The notes: a model not told the origin generated them from the letters alone. DNA of 64,000 nucleotides from CBFFRJ01 sp051486985 (GCF_051486985.1 NZ_JAHVDV010000005.1:1-64000); one strand, 5' to 3'; positions 43,419 to 52,925 are shown, numbered from the stretch's first letter. Numbers and translations: made by a program.

Positions 43419-44260
43419 ACAACTTACCGGTAGTGCGCTCGCCGTGGCGTATCCTGATTCTGGTGCTTGGGTTTACCTTCCTCTATGCCCCTATGCTGAT
43501 GCTGGTCATCTACTCGTTTAACAGCTCAAGGCTTGTGACCGTCTGGGCAGGATGGTCCACACGCTGGTATGGCGAGCTGTTTCGTGATGACGCGATGATG
43601 AGTGCGGTGGGCCTGAGCCTGACGATTGCGGCATGTGCCGCCACGATGGCGGCGGTACTGGGGACCATCGCTGCGGTTGTTATGGTGCGTTTCGGCCGTT
43701 TTCGTGGATCGAATGGTTTTGCGTTTATGATAACCGCACCCCTGGTGATGCCAGATGTGATTACCGGGCTGTCACTACTGTTGCTCTTTGTGGCGCTGGC
43801 CCATGCCATCGGCTGGCCTGCCGATCGTGGCATGCTCACTATCTGGCTGGCCCATGTCACCTTTTGTACCGCCTATGTGGCGGTGGTTATCTCATCACGT
43901 CTTCGCGAGCTTGACCGCTCCATCGAAGAGGCGGCGATGGATCTGGGTGCTACGCCGTTGAAGGTCTTTTTCATTATCACTCTGCCGATGCTGATGCCAG
44001 CGATCGTTTCCGGCTGGCTGCTGGCCTTCACGCTGTCGCTGGATGACCTGGTCATTGCCAGTTTTGTTTCCGGCCCTGGCGCCACCACACTGCCGATGCT
44101 GGTGTTCTCCAGCGTGCGTATGGGGGTTAACCCGGAAATCAACGCCCTGGCCTCGCTTATCCTCGGTGTGGTTGGCATTGTTGGTTTTATCGCCTGGTGT
44201 CTGATGGCACGTGCTGAAAAGCAACGTATCAGAGATATCCAGCGTGCAAGACGGGGATAA
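43415..44260 (+). CDS. potI: Putrescine transport permease PotI
   Basis: PotI is the second permease of the importer, 281 residues as in E. coli, with six membrane segments. The EAA loop reads SIEEAAMDLGATPLKVFFII near 166-185. It ends the potFGHI operon. Confidence 0.95.
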   Translation: MNNLPVVRSPWRILILVLGFTFLYAPMLMLVIYSFNSSRLVTVWAGWSTRWYGELFRDDAMMSAVGLSLTIAACAATMAAVLGTIAAVVMVRFGRFRGSNGFAFMITAPLVMPDVITGLSLLLLFVALAHAIGWPADRGMLTIWLAHVTFCTAYVAVVISSRLRELDRSIEEAAMDLGATPLKVFFIITLPMLMPAIVSGWLLAFTLSLDDLVIASFVSGPGATTLPMLVFSSVRMGVNPEINALASLILGVVGIVGFIAWCLMARAEKQRIRDIQRARRG

Positions 44261-44335
44261 TGGCTCTAGAATCTTAAAAGTTGTGTCGCAGATGCCGCGC
44301 CTGTCGCGGCATCTATTCACAGGGAACAGTACCGA

Positions 44336-44809
44336 TTGGGATTCTTTACTAAAACACGCCACACCCATGCCCGCCCGAATATTCCGGCGTTAGTCCAGGT
44401 CGCGGCCATCGCCATCATCTCTATCCGGTGTGTCGACTTCATAATGATTTTTATGACGCTCGGGCCACAGGGGCTGGTTGAATTCGTGCAGCGTAGCGCC
44501 CAGACCTGGGCATTAACCCTGATTTTCTTTGGCAGCCTGGTGCTGGTTTTTGTCGAAATACTCTGTGCGTTTTCAGTGGTTAAAGGGAGAAGCTGGGCGC
44601 GGTGGGTCTATTTACTGACGCAGATTATCGCCGGCGGCTATTTATGGGCGGCCTCGCTGGGTTACGGCTACCCTGAACTCTTTAGCATTCCCGGTGAGTC
44701 GAAGCGCGAGATTTTTCAGACGCTACTCCTGCAAAAGGTGCCTTCTCTGCTCGCGCTGTTTTTGCTCTTTATTCCTTCTCCCAGTCGGCGCTTTTTCCGT
44801 CTGCAATAA
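44336..44809 (+). CDS. ybjO: Inner-membrane protein YbjO
   Basis: YbjO is a membrane protein of unknown function, 157 residues (E. coli 162), with about four hydrophobic segments and a conserved block YLWAASLGYGYPELFSIPGE then SKREIFQTLLLQK. The start is taken as TTG 44336, with AGGGAA upstream, because no ATG lies in frame before the conserved GFF. It lies between potI and rlmC as in E. coli. Confidence 0.88.
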   Translation: MGFFTKTRHTHARPNIPALVQVAAIAIISIRCVDFIMIFMTLGPQGLVEFVQRSAQTWALTLIFFGSLVLVFVEILCAFSVVKGRSWARWVYLLTQIIAGGYLWAASLGYGYPELFSIPGESKREIFQTLLLQKVPSLLALFLLFIPSPSRRFFRLQ

Positions 44810-44851
44810 CGATGGTACAATCCCGCCCCCCGCAAAACAGAAGGCTTTACT

Positions 44852-45979
44852 ATGCAGTGCGCACATTATGACGCCGGACGCTGTCGTTCCTGCCAATGGA
44901 TCGAGCAGCCGGTCTCTGAACAATTAACCACGAGGATGACCGATCTGCGAGCGCTGCTGGCGGGCCTTCCCGTTGCGGAGTGGCGCACGCCTGTCAGCGG
45001 TCCTGAAAAAGGCTTTCGTAATAAAGCAAAAATGGTGGTTAGCGGCAGCGTCGAAAAGCCACTGCTGGGTATGCTGCATCGGGATGGCACGCCGGTCGAC
45101 CTTAGCGATTGCCCGCTCTATCCTGCTGCTTTCTCTCTGGCGTTCGCTGCAATCAAACCCTTTATCGCCCGTGCCGGTTTAACGCCTTACAACGTTGAAC
45201 GCAGGCGCGGCGAGCTGAAATATCTTCTGCTTACCGAAAGCCAGCACACCGGCGGGATGATGCTGCGCTTTGTGCTGCGTTCTGAATCCAGGCTTGAGCA
45301 ACTGCGGGCGGCGCTGCCGTGGCTGCAGGCGCAACTGCCACAGCTGCGCGTCATTTCGGTCAATATTCAGCCGGTGCATATGGCCATAATGGAAGGGGAA
45401 AAAGAGATTTTTCTCACTGAGGAGCGCACCCTGGCAGAATGTTTTAATGATGTACCCTTATGGATCCGTCCTCAAAGCTTCTTCCAGACTAACCCAACGG
45501 TGGCGAGCGCATTATACGCAACGGCCAGAGAGTGGGTCAGGGCGCTGCCGGTCCGGCATATGTGGGATCTTTTCTGCGGTGTGGGCGGGTTTGGTTTGCA
45601 CTGTGCCACACCGGAAATGACCCTGACCGGCATTGAGATCTCCCAGGAAGCTATTGCCAGCGCGAAACGTTCTGCTGAGCAACTGGGTCTCACTCGTCTG
45701 CATTTTCAGGCTCTCGACTCTACGGCATTTGCCACCGATCAGGGTGAAGTACCGGATCTGGTATTGGTGAATCCGCCGCGCCGGGGCATAGGCAAAACTT
45801 TATGTGACTACCTGAGCCAGATGCAACCGCCGTTTATTGTCTACTCCAGTTGTAATGCGCAGACCATGGCGAACGATTTTCACCTGCTGCCCGGCTACCG
45901 TATTGAGCGGGTACAGCTCTTTGATATGTTCCCCCACACCGCGCATTATGAAGTGCTGACGCTTTTAGTACGTAAATAA
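44852..45979 (+). CDS. rlmC: 23S rRNA (uracil-747-C5)-methyltransferase RlmC
   Basis: RlmC (RumB) methylates U747 of 23S rRNA using S-adenosylmethionine. It has 375 residues as in E. coli. The 4Fe-4S ligands C3, C11, C14 and C87 are in place, the SAM motif is DLFCGVGGFGLH, and the catalytic nucleophile is C334 (SSCNAQT). In E. coli artJ follows; here a two-component system intervenes. Confidence 0.96.
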   Translation: MQCAHYDAGRCRSCQWIEQPVSEQLTTRMTDLRALLAGLPVAEWRTPVSGPEKGFRNKAKMVVSGSVEKPLLGMLHRDGTPVDLSDCPLYPAAFSLAFAAIKPFIARAGLTPYNVERRRGELKYLLLTESQHTGGMMLRFVLRSESRLEQLRAALPWLQAQLPQLRVISVNIQPVHMAIMEGEKEIFLTEERTLAECFNDVPLWIRPQSFFQTNPTVASALYATAREWVRALPVRHMWDLFCGVGGFGLHCATPEMTLTGIEISQEAIASAKRSAEQLGLTRLHFQALDSTAFATDQGEVPDLVLVNPPRRGIGKTLCDYLSQMQPPFIVYSSCNAQTMANDFHLLPGYRIERVQLFDMFPHTAHYEVLTLLVRK

Positions 45980-46069
45980 TCTTCTTTGCGAAATCTATAA
46001 CGAATTTGTGACAACTTCCTGCCCGGTTATTCGTTAATCTTAGCTATATGGCCTTAACCGGAACGGACG

Positions 46070-46798
46070 ATGGATAGCGCAAAAAAAATACTGCTGGTCG
46101 AAGACGATCGGGATATTGCTGAACTGTTGCAACTCAACCTGCGGGATGAGGGCTTTCAGATAGTTCATCAGGAGGATGGCGCACAGGCGCTGCGTGAGCT
46201 GGACAGAACCGACTGGGACGCCGTGATCCTGGATCTGATGCTGCCGAACGTGGATGGCCTTGAGATCTGCCGCCGCATCCGGCAGATGACCCGTTATCTT
46301 CCGGTGATCATCATCAGCGCCCGATCCAGTGAAACTCACCGCGTACTCGGCCTTGAGATGGGGGCTGACGATTATCTGGCGAAGCCTTTTTCGGTGCTGG
46401 AGCTGGTGGCCAGGGTAAAAGCGCTCTTTCGCAGACAGGAAGCGATGGGGCGCAATATTCGCCACGGAATGGGCAGCATAGCCTGCCACGATCTCACTAT
46501 CGACCCGCTTCCGCGTGAAGTGCGTCTGCGTGGCGAGCTGGTGGATTTAACCCCCCGCGAATTTGATCTCCTCTACTGGTTTGCCCGTCATCCCGGCGAG
46601 ATCTTCTCCCGGCTGGCGCTGCTGGAGCAGGTATGGGGCTATCAGCACGAAGGCTATGAGCATACGGTCAACACCCACATTAATCGCCTGCGGATGAAAA
46701 TCGAAAAGGACGCTGCCGCGCCGGAAATCATTCTCACCGTCTGGGGAAAAGGCTATAAGTTTTCGCCAAATCCGGAGGAGAGCGAATGCAACGTCTGA
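46070..46798 (+). CDS. OmpR/PhoB-family response regulator
   Basis: A 242-residue response regulator. The receiver domain (5-120) has the acidic pair E11/D12, the phosphoacceptor D55 (ILDLMLPNVDGLE) and K105 (AKPFS). The winged-helix DNA-binding domain spans about 140-235 (LTPREFDLLYWFARHPGE, HTVNTHINRLRMKIE). It overlaps the kinase gene by 13 bases, so they form one operon. I do not recognise it as one of the named E. coli systems. Its closest appearance is to PhoB/BaeR-like regulators, and its signal is unknown. Confidence 0.93.
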   Translation: MDSAKKILLVEDDRDIAELLQLNLRDEGFQIVHQEDGAQALRELDRTDWDAVILDLMLPNVDGLEICRRIRQMTRYLPVIIISARSSETHRVLGLEMGADDYLAKPFSVLELVARVKALFRRQEAMGRNIRHGMGSIACHDLTIDPLPREVRLRGELVDLTPREFDLLYWFARHPGEIFSRLALLEQVWGYQHEGYEHTVNTHINRLRMKIEKDAAAPEIILTVWGKGYKFSPNPEESECNV

Positions 46799-48264
46799 GC
46801 CTGAGCCAGCGCCTGACGCTGGTGTTTACCGCTTTGTTGCTGTTATGTGCAGCGGCTGCCTGCTCGCTGCAACTCTACAGCACTACCCGTTATGGCGACG
46901 CTATGGTTCAGCGGCTCTCCGCAGGGCTTGCTCAACAAATTGCCAGAAGCGAGTCGCTGCTCGACAGGCAGGGTCAGGTTAATCGTGAGGCGCTGAAATC
47001 GCTGTTTGACCGGTTAATGACCCTGAACCCGAGCGTGGAGCTGTATATGGTTTCGCCTGACGGTATTTTACTGGCGGATGCGGCACCCGAAGGGCATATC
47101 AAACGTGAACGTATAAACCTCGCGCCGGTGCAGGCATTTCTGGCCGGCGCGGAGTGGCCCGTCTATGGCGACGATCCCCGCAGCAGTGATAAGCAAAAAG
47201 TGTTCAGCGTGTCGCCGGTGCGGGTAGAGGGGCAACTGCACGGCTATCTTTATATTATTCTGCAGGGAGAGGCCCTGGACGCGCTTGCCGACAGCGCCTG
47301 GCAACATGCGTTATGGCGCGCAATGTTATGGTCGCTGCTGCTGGTTGCGGCGCTCGGCCTGCTTGCAGGGGGGGTAGCCTGGTGGTGGATCACCCGCCCG
47401 GTCAGGATGCTGACGCGTGAAGTCAGCGCGCTGGAGCAGGAAAGTATCATTGCCATCAAACGCGTGGCGGAACAGCCACTCGATCCCGCTGCAGGCAACG
47501 AAGTGGCCGTGTTACAAAATGCCTTTATTGAGTTGTCCCGCAAGGTCGCCAGTCAGTGGGATGCGCTGGCTGATAACGATCGTCAGCGGCGGGAGTTTGT
47601 TGCTAACATCTCGCATGATTTGCGTACGCCGCTGACCGCACTGTTGGGTTATCTGGAAACGCTGTCGGTGAAAGCCGATTATCTGACGCCGGAAGAGTCC
47701 AAACACTATCTGAGCATTGCGATGCGTCAGGGCAACAAAGTGCGGCATCTGTCGCAACAGTTATTTGAACTGGCCAGACTCGAACATGGGGGCATAAAAC
47801 CGCAGCCGGAATCTTTTGTGATGGCCGAGCTGGTGCAGGATGTGGCGCAAAAGTTTGATTTAATGGCCGAAACGCGGGCTATCCGTATCCACCTTGAGCT
47901 GCCAGTGGGGCTTGCGCAGGCTTATGCCGACCTCTCGATGATGGAGAGGGTGCTGACCAACCTGCTCGATAACGCCATCCGACATACCCCTGATGGAGGC
48001 ATTATTACCCTTCGGACCCGGCAGGAAGCAGAACAACTGGTGGTGGAAATCGAAGACAGCGGCGCGGGTATACCGATGGAGCTTCGTGCCAGCCTGTTCC
48101 AACGGCCCTCTGTTCTGGATAAACCCAGGGCGGGCGAGTCACGGGGTGGTCTGGGTCTGATGATTGTAAGAAGAATGCTGCAACTGCATGGCGGGGATAT
48201 TCAACTGGTGGATGTACGAACCGGTGCCTGTTTCCGGTTTTCACTGCCGCTTCCCCGCGGATAA
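46786..48264 (+). CDS. Sensor histidine kinase
   Basis: The 492-residue partner of the preceding regulator. Membrane segments at about 10-30 and 178-202 flank a periplasmic sensor of about 145 residues. A HAMP region (TRPVRMLTREVSALE), the H-box ANISHDLRTPL with H277, N-box NLLDNAIRHTP (N396), G1 DSGAGIP at 424-430 and G2 RGGLGLMI at 453-460 follow. All catalytic motifs are intact, so it should be active. The periplasmic domain shows no named family by eye. A bidirectional terminator ends the unit. Confidence 0.93.
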   Translation: MQRLSLSQRLTLVFTALLLLCAAAACSLQLYSTTRYGDAMVQRLSAGLAQQIARSESLLDRQGQVNREALKSLFDRLMTLNPSVELYMVSPDGILLADAAPEGHIKRERINLAPVQAFLAGAEWPVYGDDPRSSDKQKVFSVSPVRVEGQLHGYLYIILQGEALDALADSAWQHALWRAMLWSLLLVAALGLLAGGVAWWWITRPVRMLTREVSALEQESIIAIKRVAEQPLDPAAGNEVAVLQNAFIELSRKVASQWDALADNDRQRREFVANISHDLRTPLTALLGYLETLSVKADYLTPEESKHYLSIAMRQGNKVRHLSQQLFELARLEHGGIKPQPESFVMAELVQDVAQKFDLMAETRAIRIHLELPVGLAQAYADLSMMERVLTNLLDNAIRHTPDGGIITLRTRQEAEQLVVEIEDSGAGIPMELRASLFQRPSVLDKPRAGESRGGLGLMIVRRMLQLHGGDIQLVDVRTGACFRFSLPLPRG

Positions 48265-48269
48265 CAGGC

Positions 48270-48298
48270 AAAAAAAAGCCGCATCATGCGGCTTTTTT
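48270..48298. terminator. Bidirectional terminator, kinase gene / artJ
   Basis: GCCGCA (48278-48283) and TGCGGC (48287-48292) pair around TCA, with eight A before and six T after, so it ends transcripts from both sides. Confidence 0.9.
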
Positions 48299-48312
48299 AC
48301 TGTTAAATCAGC

Positions 48313-49044
48313 TTACTGTGGGAACCACTGGTCGCTGATTTTCTGATAGGTACCATCAGCTTTGATTGCCGCCAGCGCGCCGTTCAGTTTTTCCAGCAAG
48401 GCTTTGTTGTCCGGACGCACGGCGATCCCAAGACCGGTGCCAAAGTACTGCGGGTCGGTTACTTTCGGCGTCGCGGTGCCCAGCTGCGGGTTGGTTTTCA
48501 GCCACTCATTCACCACGGCAGTATCACCAAATACGCCATCGATACGCCCGTTTTTCAGGTCGATAATCGCATTCTGGTAGCTGTCATACGCCACGGTTTT
48601 CACTTCAGGATGTTTATCCTGCAAATATTTCTGGTGAGTGGTGCCGTTTTCCATGCCGATACGCTTGCCCTTAAGATCTTCAAAGGATTTGAACGCATCT
48701 TTTTTGGCAATAACCAGCGCGGAGTTGGCATAGTAAGGCTCAGTAAAGGAAACCTGCTTGCTACGCTCCGGGGTAATGTCCATACCTGAGATCACCGCAT
48801 CATATTTTTTGAATTTGAGGGCAGGGATCAGGCTGTCGAAAGCATGATTGGTAAAGGTGCAGTCGGCCTGCATCTGTTTGCAAAGCGCCGTTGCCAGGTC
48901 GATATCGAAGCCCACAATCTTGTTGTTCGCATCCATGGATTCAAACGGCGGGTAGGTAGCAGAAACACCAAAGTTAATTTTTTCAGCGGCTGTCGCACCG
49001 GCAGCGAAGGTGGCGAGTACTGCGGCCAGAATCAATTTTTTCAT
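48313..49044 (-). CDS. artJ: Arginine-binding periplasmic protein ArtJ
   Basis: ArtJ is the arginine-specific periplasmic binding protein working with ArtPQM. It has 243 residues as in E. coli, with a signal peptide of 19-20 residues (cut before AEKINFG). Family-3 SBP stretches are ATYPPFESMDANNKIVGFDI, HAFDSLIPALKF and GDTAVVNEWL. The ATG at 49044 has AGGAG 8 bases upstream. It is its own transcription unit with a candidate ARG box upstream. Confidence 0.96.
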   Translation of the reverse strand: MKKLILAAVLATFAAGATAAEKINFGVSATYPPFESMDANNKIVGFDIDLATALCKQMQADCTFTNHAFDSLIPALKFKKYDAVISGMDITPERSKQVSFTEPYYANSALVIAKKDAFKSFEDLKGKRIGMENGTTHQKYLQDKHPEVKTVAYDSYQNAIIDLKNGRIDGVFGDTAVVNEWLKTNPQLGTATPKVTDPQYFGTGLGIAVRPDNKALLEKLNGALAAIKADGTYQKISDQWFPQ

Positions 49045-49116
49045 CACTGGAACTCCTGTCTGTCAATCTTATTGTGGTTGCCGTGTTGTGGGCATGGGGC
49101 TAACAATGCCAGTTAA

Positions 49117-49130
49117 TGAATTAGTATGCA
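49117..49130. promoter_or_regulatory. Candidate ArgR box upstream of artJ
   Basis: TGAATTAGTATGCA differs by one base from the symmetric arginine-box core TGAAT-N4-ATTCA. It sits 73-86 bases upstream of the artJ start, next to another AT-rich TGCATATATATGC-like palindrome. Arginine repression through ArgR is known for artJ in E. coli. Confidence 0.55.
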
Positions 49131-49163
49131 ATATATATGCTTAAATATTTTTTATTGTGGATA

Positions 49164-49198
49164 AAAAAAGCGAGAACTTAATAAGTTACTCGCTTTTT
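49164..49198. terminator. artM terminator
   Basis: AAAAAGCGAG and CTCGCTTTTT pair, with an inner AACTT / AAGTT extension. T-runs exist on both strands. It ends artPIQM on the - strand, just after artM. Confidence 0.85.
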
Positions 49199-49214
49199 GA
49201 ATATTATTTATGCA

Positions 49215-49883
49215 TTAATTACGCCGTTCGAACGCTAGTGCTTTACGCTCAATCAGTCGCATCATTAACGTCAGTAGACCATTCACGATAAGGTAAATCA
49301 CTCCCGCTGCGCCGAACACCATCACATCGTAGGTGCGTCCGTACAGCAACTGCCCGTGACCCATTACCTCCATTAAGGTAATGGTGTAAGCGAGCGAGGT
49401 ACTTTTGAATACCAGCACCACTTCGTTCGAATAGGACGAGAGGGCGCGCTTGAAGGCGTACGGCAACAGAATGGCCAGGGTATCTTTTTTACTCATGCCC
49501 AGAGCGCTACAGGACTGCCATTGACCCTCCGGAATGGCGCGGATTGCACCGTGGAACAACAGGGTCGTGTAAGCCGCACTGTTAAGCGACAGCGCGAGCA
49601 GCGCGCAAAGCCAGGGTTCCGACAACAGATGCCAGATGACCGGATACTCCTGCAACACCGGAAACTGACCTGGGCCATAGTAGATGAGAAAGATCTGTAC
49701 CAGCAGCGGCGTGCCCGTAAACAGGGTGATATAACCGCGCACAATCCAGAACAGAACCGGCGTTTTCAGCGTCAGAATGATAGTAAAGAGCAGCGAGAGG
49801 ATCAGTGCCACTACCAGAGATGCTGCCGTCAGCGTGAGGCTGGTATGCAGACCCTTGAGTAATTCAGGGAAAAATTCAAGCAT
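49215..49883 (-). CDS. artM: Arginine transport permease ArtM
   Basis: ArtM is one of two permeases of the arginine importer, 222 residues as in E. coli, HisM/GlnP-type. It has membrane segments from LTAASLVVALILSLLFTIIL onward and the coupling segment GAIRAIPEGQWQSCSALG. Its start overlaps the artQ stop by one base. Last gene of artPIQM. Confidence 0.95.
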   Translation of the reverse strand: MLEFFPELLKGLHTSLTLTAASLVVALILSLLFTIILTLKTPVLFWIVRGYITLFTGTPLLVQIFLIYYGPGQFPVLQEYPVIWHLLSEPWLCALLALSLNSAAYTTLLFHGAIRAIPEGQWQSCSALGMSKKDTLAILLPYAFKRALSSYSNEVVLVFKSTSLAYTITLMEVMGHGQLLYGRTYDVMVFGAAGVIYLIVNGLLTLMMRLIERKALAFERRN

Positions 49884-50599
49884 CAGCCAGGCCTCCGTTC
49901 AAAGCGCGTTGCACGCAGGTCAATGCGTTTGAGTATCCATTGGCTGATAAGGGTAACCACCAGATAAATAGCCGCCGCCACAATGTACCAGGTGAAGGGC
50001 TCCTGGGTACGGGTGGCAATACTTTTCGTCTGCAACATCAGGTCATTCACGCTGATAAGTGACACCAGCGCGGTATCTTTCAACAGCACAAGCCACTGGT
50101 TACCCAGGCCTGGCAGTGCGTGACGCCACATCTGCGGCATCACCAGGCGGAAGAAGATAGCGCTTTTCGACAGCCCAAGCGCCTGCCCGGACTCCCACTG
50201 GCCCTGAGGCACCGCTTTCAGGGCACCTCGCAGCGTCTGAGAGGCATACGCTGAATAGAGCAGCGACAGGGCAATAACGCCGCACAGGAAAGGACTGACA
50301 TCGAAGTTTTCGATCGCCAGTTGCACCGGGATCTCGACAAACCCGAGATGAATGTTGAAACCGTCAGAGAGAATAAGCAGCAGCTGTGACGAGCCAAAAT
50401 AGATAAACAGGACAACCAGAATTTCTGGCAGGCCGCGTAAAATGGTCACCAGCGCCGTGCCAGCCCAGGCTACCGGACGCCACTTCGCTGATTCCCATAC
50501 CGCAAAGATCATCGCCAGCACCAGGCCTATGATCAGGGCGCAAACGGCAAGGCCGACGGTCATCCCGGCGGCGCTTACTAAAGGAAAAAATTCGTTCAT
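49883..50599 (-). CDS. artQ: Arginine transport permease ArtQ
   Basis: ArtQ is the second permease of the arginine importer, 238 residues as in E. coli. The coupling segment GALKAVPQGQWESGQALGLS lies near 133-152, and ILRGLPEILVVLFIYFG near 53-69. It starts 5 bases after artI. Confidence 0.95.
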   Translation of the reverse strand: MNEFFPLVSAAGMTVGLAVCALIIGLVLAMIFAVWESAKWRPVAWAGTALVTILRGLPEILVVLFIYFGSSQLLLILSDGFNIHLGFVEIPVQLAIENFDVSPFLCGVIALSLLYSAYASQTLRGALKAVPQGQWESGQALGLSKSAIFFRLVMPQMWRHALPGLGNQWLVLLKDTALVSLISVNDLMLQTKSIATRTQEPFTWYIVAAAIYLVVTLISQWILKRIDLRATRFERRPG

Positions 50600-50604
50600 T
50601 CAGA

Positions 50605-51336
50605 TTACTTCTGGAACCATTTGCTGTAGATGGTTTCGTAAGTGCCATCTTTCTTCACTTTTTCCAGCGCGGCATTGAATTTCTGCTGCAGCTCCGTATT
50701 ACCCTGACGCACCGCAATGCCCAGACCAGTACCGAAGTAGGCTTTGTCCGTCACTTTGTCGCCCACTGCGGCCAGTTTATCGTTGGCCTTAAGCCATTCG
50801 GTCACGACGGCAGTATCACCAAATACGGCGTCAATACGGCCATTTTGCAGATCCAGTTTGGCATTCTGGTAGCTGTCATAGGGGACAGTGGTAATTTCCG
50901 GGTGTTTATCGTTGATGAATTTCTGATGCGTGGTGCCGTTCTGTACACCCACTTTCTTGCCTTTAAGGGCATCAATACTGGTGTATTTACCGCTCTGCCC
51001 AACGAACAGGGCGGAGTTGTCATAATAAGGCGTCGTAAAGAGCACCTGTTTTTCACGCTCTGGGGTGATATCCATTCCTGCCATCACGGCGTCAAAACGA
51101 CGGAATTTCAGGCTTGGAATCAGGCTGTCAAATGCCTGGTTAGTGAAGGTACAGGTTGCATCAATCTCTTTACACAAGGCGTTGGCCAGATCGACGTCAA
51201 AACCAACAATTTTATTATTAGCATCGGTCGACTCAAACGGAGGGTAGCTGGCTTCAGTGGCGAAACGGATAGTCTGGGCAGCGGAGACGCTCAGGCTGAC
51301 GCTGGCAAGCAGTGCGGCAATCAGAACTTTTTTCAT
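50605..51336 (-). CDS. artI: Periplasmic amino-acid-binding protein ArtI
   Basis: ArtI is a paralogue of ArtJ (family-3 solute-binding protein) encoded within artPIQM; its ligand is less certain than that of ArtJ. It has 243 residues as in E. coli, with a signal peptide ending VSA before AQTIRFATEASYPPFES. The ATG at 51336 gives the family start; the longer frame adds 31 unrelated residues. Confidence 0.95.
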   Translation of the reverse strand: MKKVLIAALLASVSLSVSAAQTIRFATEASYPPFESTDANNKIVGFDVDLANALCKEIDATCTFTNQAFDSLIPSLKFRRFDAVMAGMDITPEREKQVLFTTPYYDNSALFVGQSGKYTSIDALKGKKVGVQNGTTHQKFINDKHPEITTVPYDSYQNAKLDLQNGRIDAVFGDTAVVTEWLKANDKLAAVGDKVTDKAYFGTGLGIAVRQGNTELQQKFNAALEKVKKDGTYETIYSKWFQK

Positions 51337-51355
51337 TGTTATTTCCCCAAATAAA

Positions 51356-52084
51356 TCAGTGAGATAAGTAGTATTTGAACGCGTCGGTTTGCGGCGAGGT
51401 AAAGCAGCTCGCATCCCCTTGTTCGACAATATGGCCGTTTTCCATGTAGACCACGCGGCTGGCGGTCTTACGTGCTACTTCAACTTCGTGGGTCACGATA
51501 ACCTGCGTGATACCCGTTTCCGCCAGCTCACGAATAATGCTGACAATCTGGGCAGTAATTTCCGGATCCAGTGCGGCAGTGGGTTCATCAAATAACAGCA
51601 CCTGGGGCTCCATCATCAGCGCACGGGCGATCGCCACACGCTGCTGTTGGCCGCCAGAAAGGTGCAGGGGATAACGGTCGCTGTAAGGCTTAAGGCGTAA
51701 ACGCTCCAGCAGTTTATCGGCCCGCGCGAGCGCCTGATCTTTGCTTAACCCCAGCACACGGCATGGTGCTTCAATCAGGTTTTGCACGACGGTCAGGTGT
51801 GGCCAGAGGTTATATTGCTGGAAAACCATACCCACATTCTGACGCAGATCGCGAATCGCCTTATCAGAAGGTGTTTTGGCAAAATCGAAGTGATTGCCTG
51901 CAATAGTGAGCTGGCCTGAACGAGGCTGCTCAAGCAGATTCAACACGCGTAGCAGAGAGCTTTTACCTGCGCCGCTGGGACCAAGAAGCACCAGCGTTTC
52001 GCCCTGGGGACATTCAAGGGTGATGTCAAAGAGCGCCTGGTGTGCGCCATAGAAGCAGTTAATGCCGTTTAATTTTATACTCAT
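51356..52084 (-). CDS. artP: Arginine transport ATP-binding protein ArtP
   Basis: ArtP is the ATPase of the arginine importer, 242 residues as in E. coli. It has Walker A GPSGAGKSS near 35, signature LSGGQQQR, Walker B VLLFDEPTAALDPE and the switch VTHE. It is the first gene of artPIQM. AT-rich DNA upstream holds a candidate ArgR box. Confidence 0.96.
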   Translation of the reverse strand: MSIKLNGINCFYGAHQALFDITLECPQGETLVLLGPSGAGKSSLLRVLNLLEQPRSGQLTIAGNHFDFAKTPSDKAIRDLRQNVGMVFQQYNLWPHLTVVQNLIEAPCRVLGLSKDQALARADKLLERLRLKPYSDRYPLHLSGGQQQRVAIARALMMEPQVLLFDEPTAALDPEITAQIVSIIRELAETGITQVIVTHEVEVARKTASRVVYMENGHIVEQGDASCFTSPQTDAFKYYLSH

Positions 52085-52128
52085 CGAGGCAATCTAATAG
52101 CAATTGAGGCCGCAAATAGTAACGTTCG

Positions 52129-52143
52129 CAGAATAGTTATGCA
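52129..52143. promoter_or_regulatory. Candidate ArgR box upstream of artP
   Basis: On the - strand TGCATAACTATTCTG approximates the arginine-box core (TGAAT-N4-ATTCA) and lies about 45 bases upstream of artP. The match is weaker than at artJ. Confidence 0.4.
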
Positions 52144-52227
52144 ATATTTGTGCGTTAAAACTTAAATATAAACCGCCGCACTCAATAAAGTTAGCACAAA
52201 ATACCGGAGCTCGAGGTAAGCAGGAAT

Positions 52228-52262
52228 AAATGTCGGCATTCACGCCGGAATGCCAGACATTT
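52228..52262 (-). terminator. ybjP hairpin terminator
   Basis: AAATGTC-GGCATTC pairs with GAATGCC-A-GACATTT (one bulged base) around a 6-base loop. On the - strand ATTTATTCC follows. It lies between the ybjP stop and the artP promoter. Confidence 0.55.
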
Positions 52263-52305
52263 TGCGGGGTTTAAGCGGGATTTATCGTATTTACGCCTCA
52301 GCTCG

Positions 52306-52821
52306 CTATCGGTGCTCAACAGACTGGCGCAAAGTTCCGGCGGGAGCATGAGCAGCGCCGCCAAGGTAGCGAACGTCATCTACTGCCCAGCACTGGCCTT
52401 CTCTGATCATCAGCACCTCATCCTGCCACGTCTGGCTGCCCTGGGTCAGGGTTACGCGCAAAGGAATGTTACGTGCATCGGTATTGGGGATGGTGGATGC
52501 GCTGGCGACGCTGGCTTTTTCTGGCATGACCGTGCGGCTGGAGAAGGGGTCCGATCGCAGCAGCGCTGTGTTTCGATTATCCCGGCTTGCCGCCGTTAGC
52601 ATGGCTGCCAAATCGTCGCTCAGGTAAGGTCGCAGTGCCGACAGGTCATTGCTGTGATGCTCAATACGAAAATCGTAAAATTTCTGTGCCACCGTGTCCG
52701 GGCCCCCTTCGATGCATGGACCGCTACGGGTGCCGATGTCCTTGTAAGCCGGCGGGACAGTGGTACAGGCGCTGAGCAGCAACGCACAGGGTAAAGCGAG
52801 AGTCAGAGCAGAATAGCGCAT
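52306..52821 (-). CDS. ybjP: Lipoprotein YbjP
   Basis: YbjP is a predicted lipoprotein of unknown function, 171 residues as in E. coli. A lipobox LLSAC places the lipidated cysteine at C19. Conserved stretches are GTRSGPCIEGGPD, YLSDDLA, SRDN, NDPFSSRT (here SDPFSSRT) and VDDVRYLGG. It is a single gene on the - strand, divergent from ybjQ. Confidence 0.93.
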   Translation of the reverse strand: MRYSALTLALPCALLLSACTTVPPAYKDIGTRSGPCIEGGPDTVAQKFYDFRIEHHSNDLSALRPYLSDDLAAMLTAASRDNRNTALLRSDPFSSRTVMPEKASVASASTIPNTDARNIPLRVTLTQGSQTWQDEVLMIREGQCWAVDDVRYLGGAAHAPAGTLRQSVEHR

Positions 52822-52925
52822 AATGATTTCCTTATTTTCGCTTCGGATTTAACTTCCTTTCAAGAATAGTGTATTGCTTCGATAATGTGTGAAGTACCGC
52901 ACTTGAAGCCTAAAAGGAGAACCTG

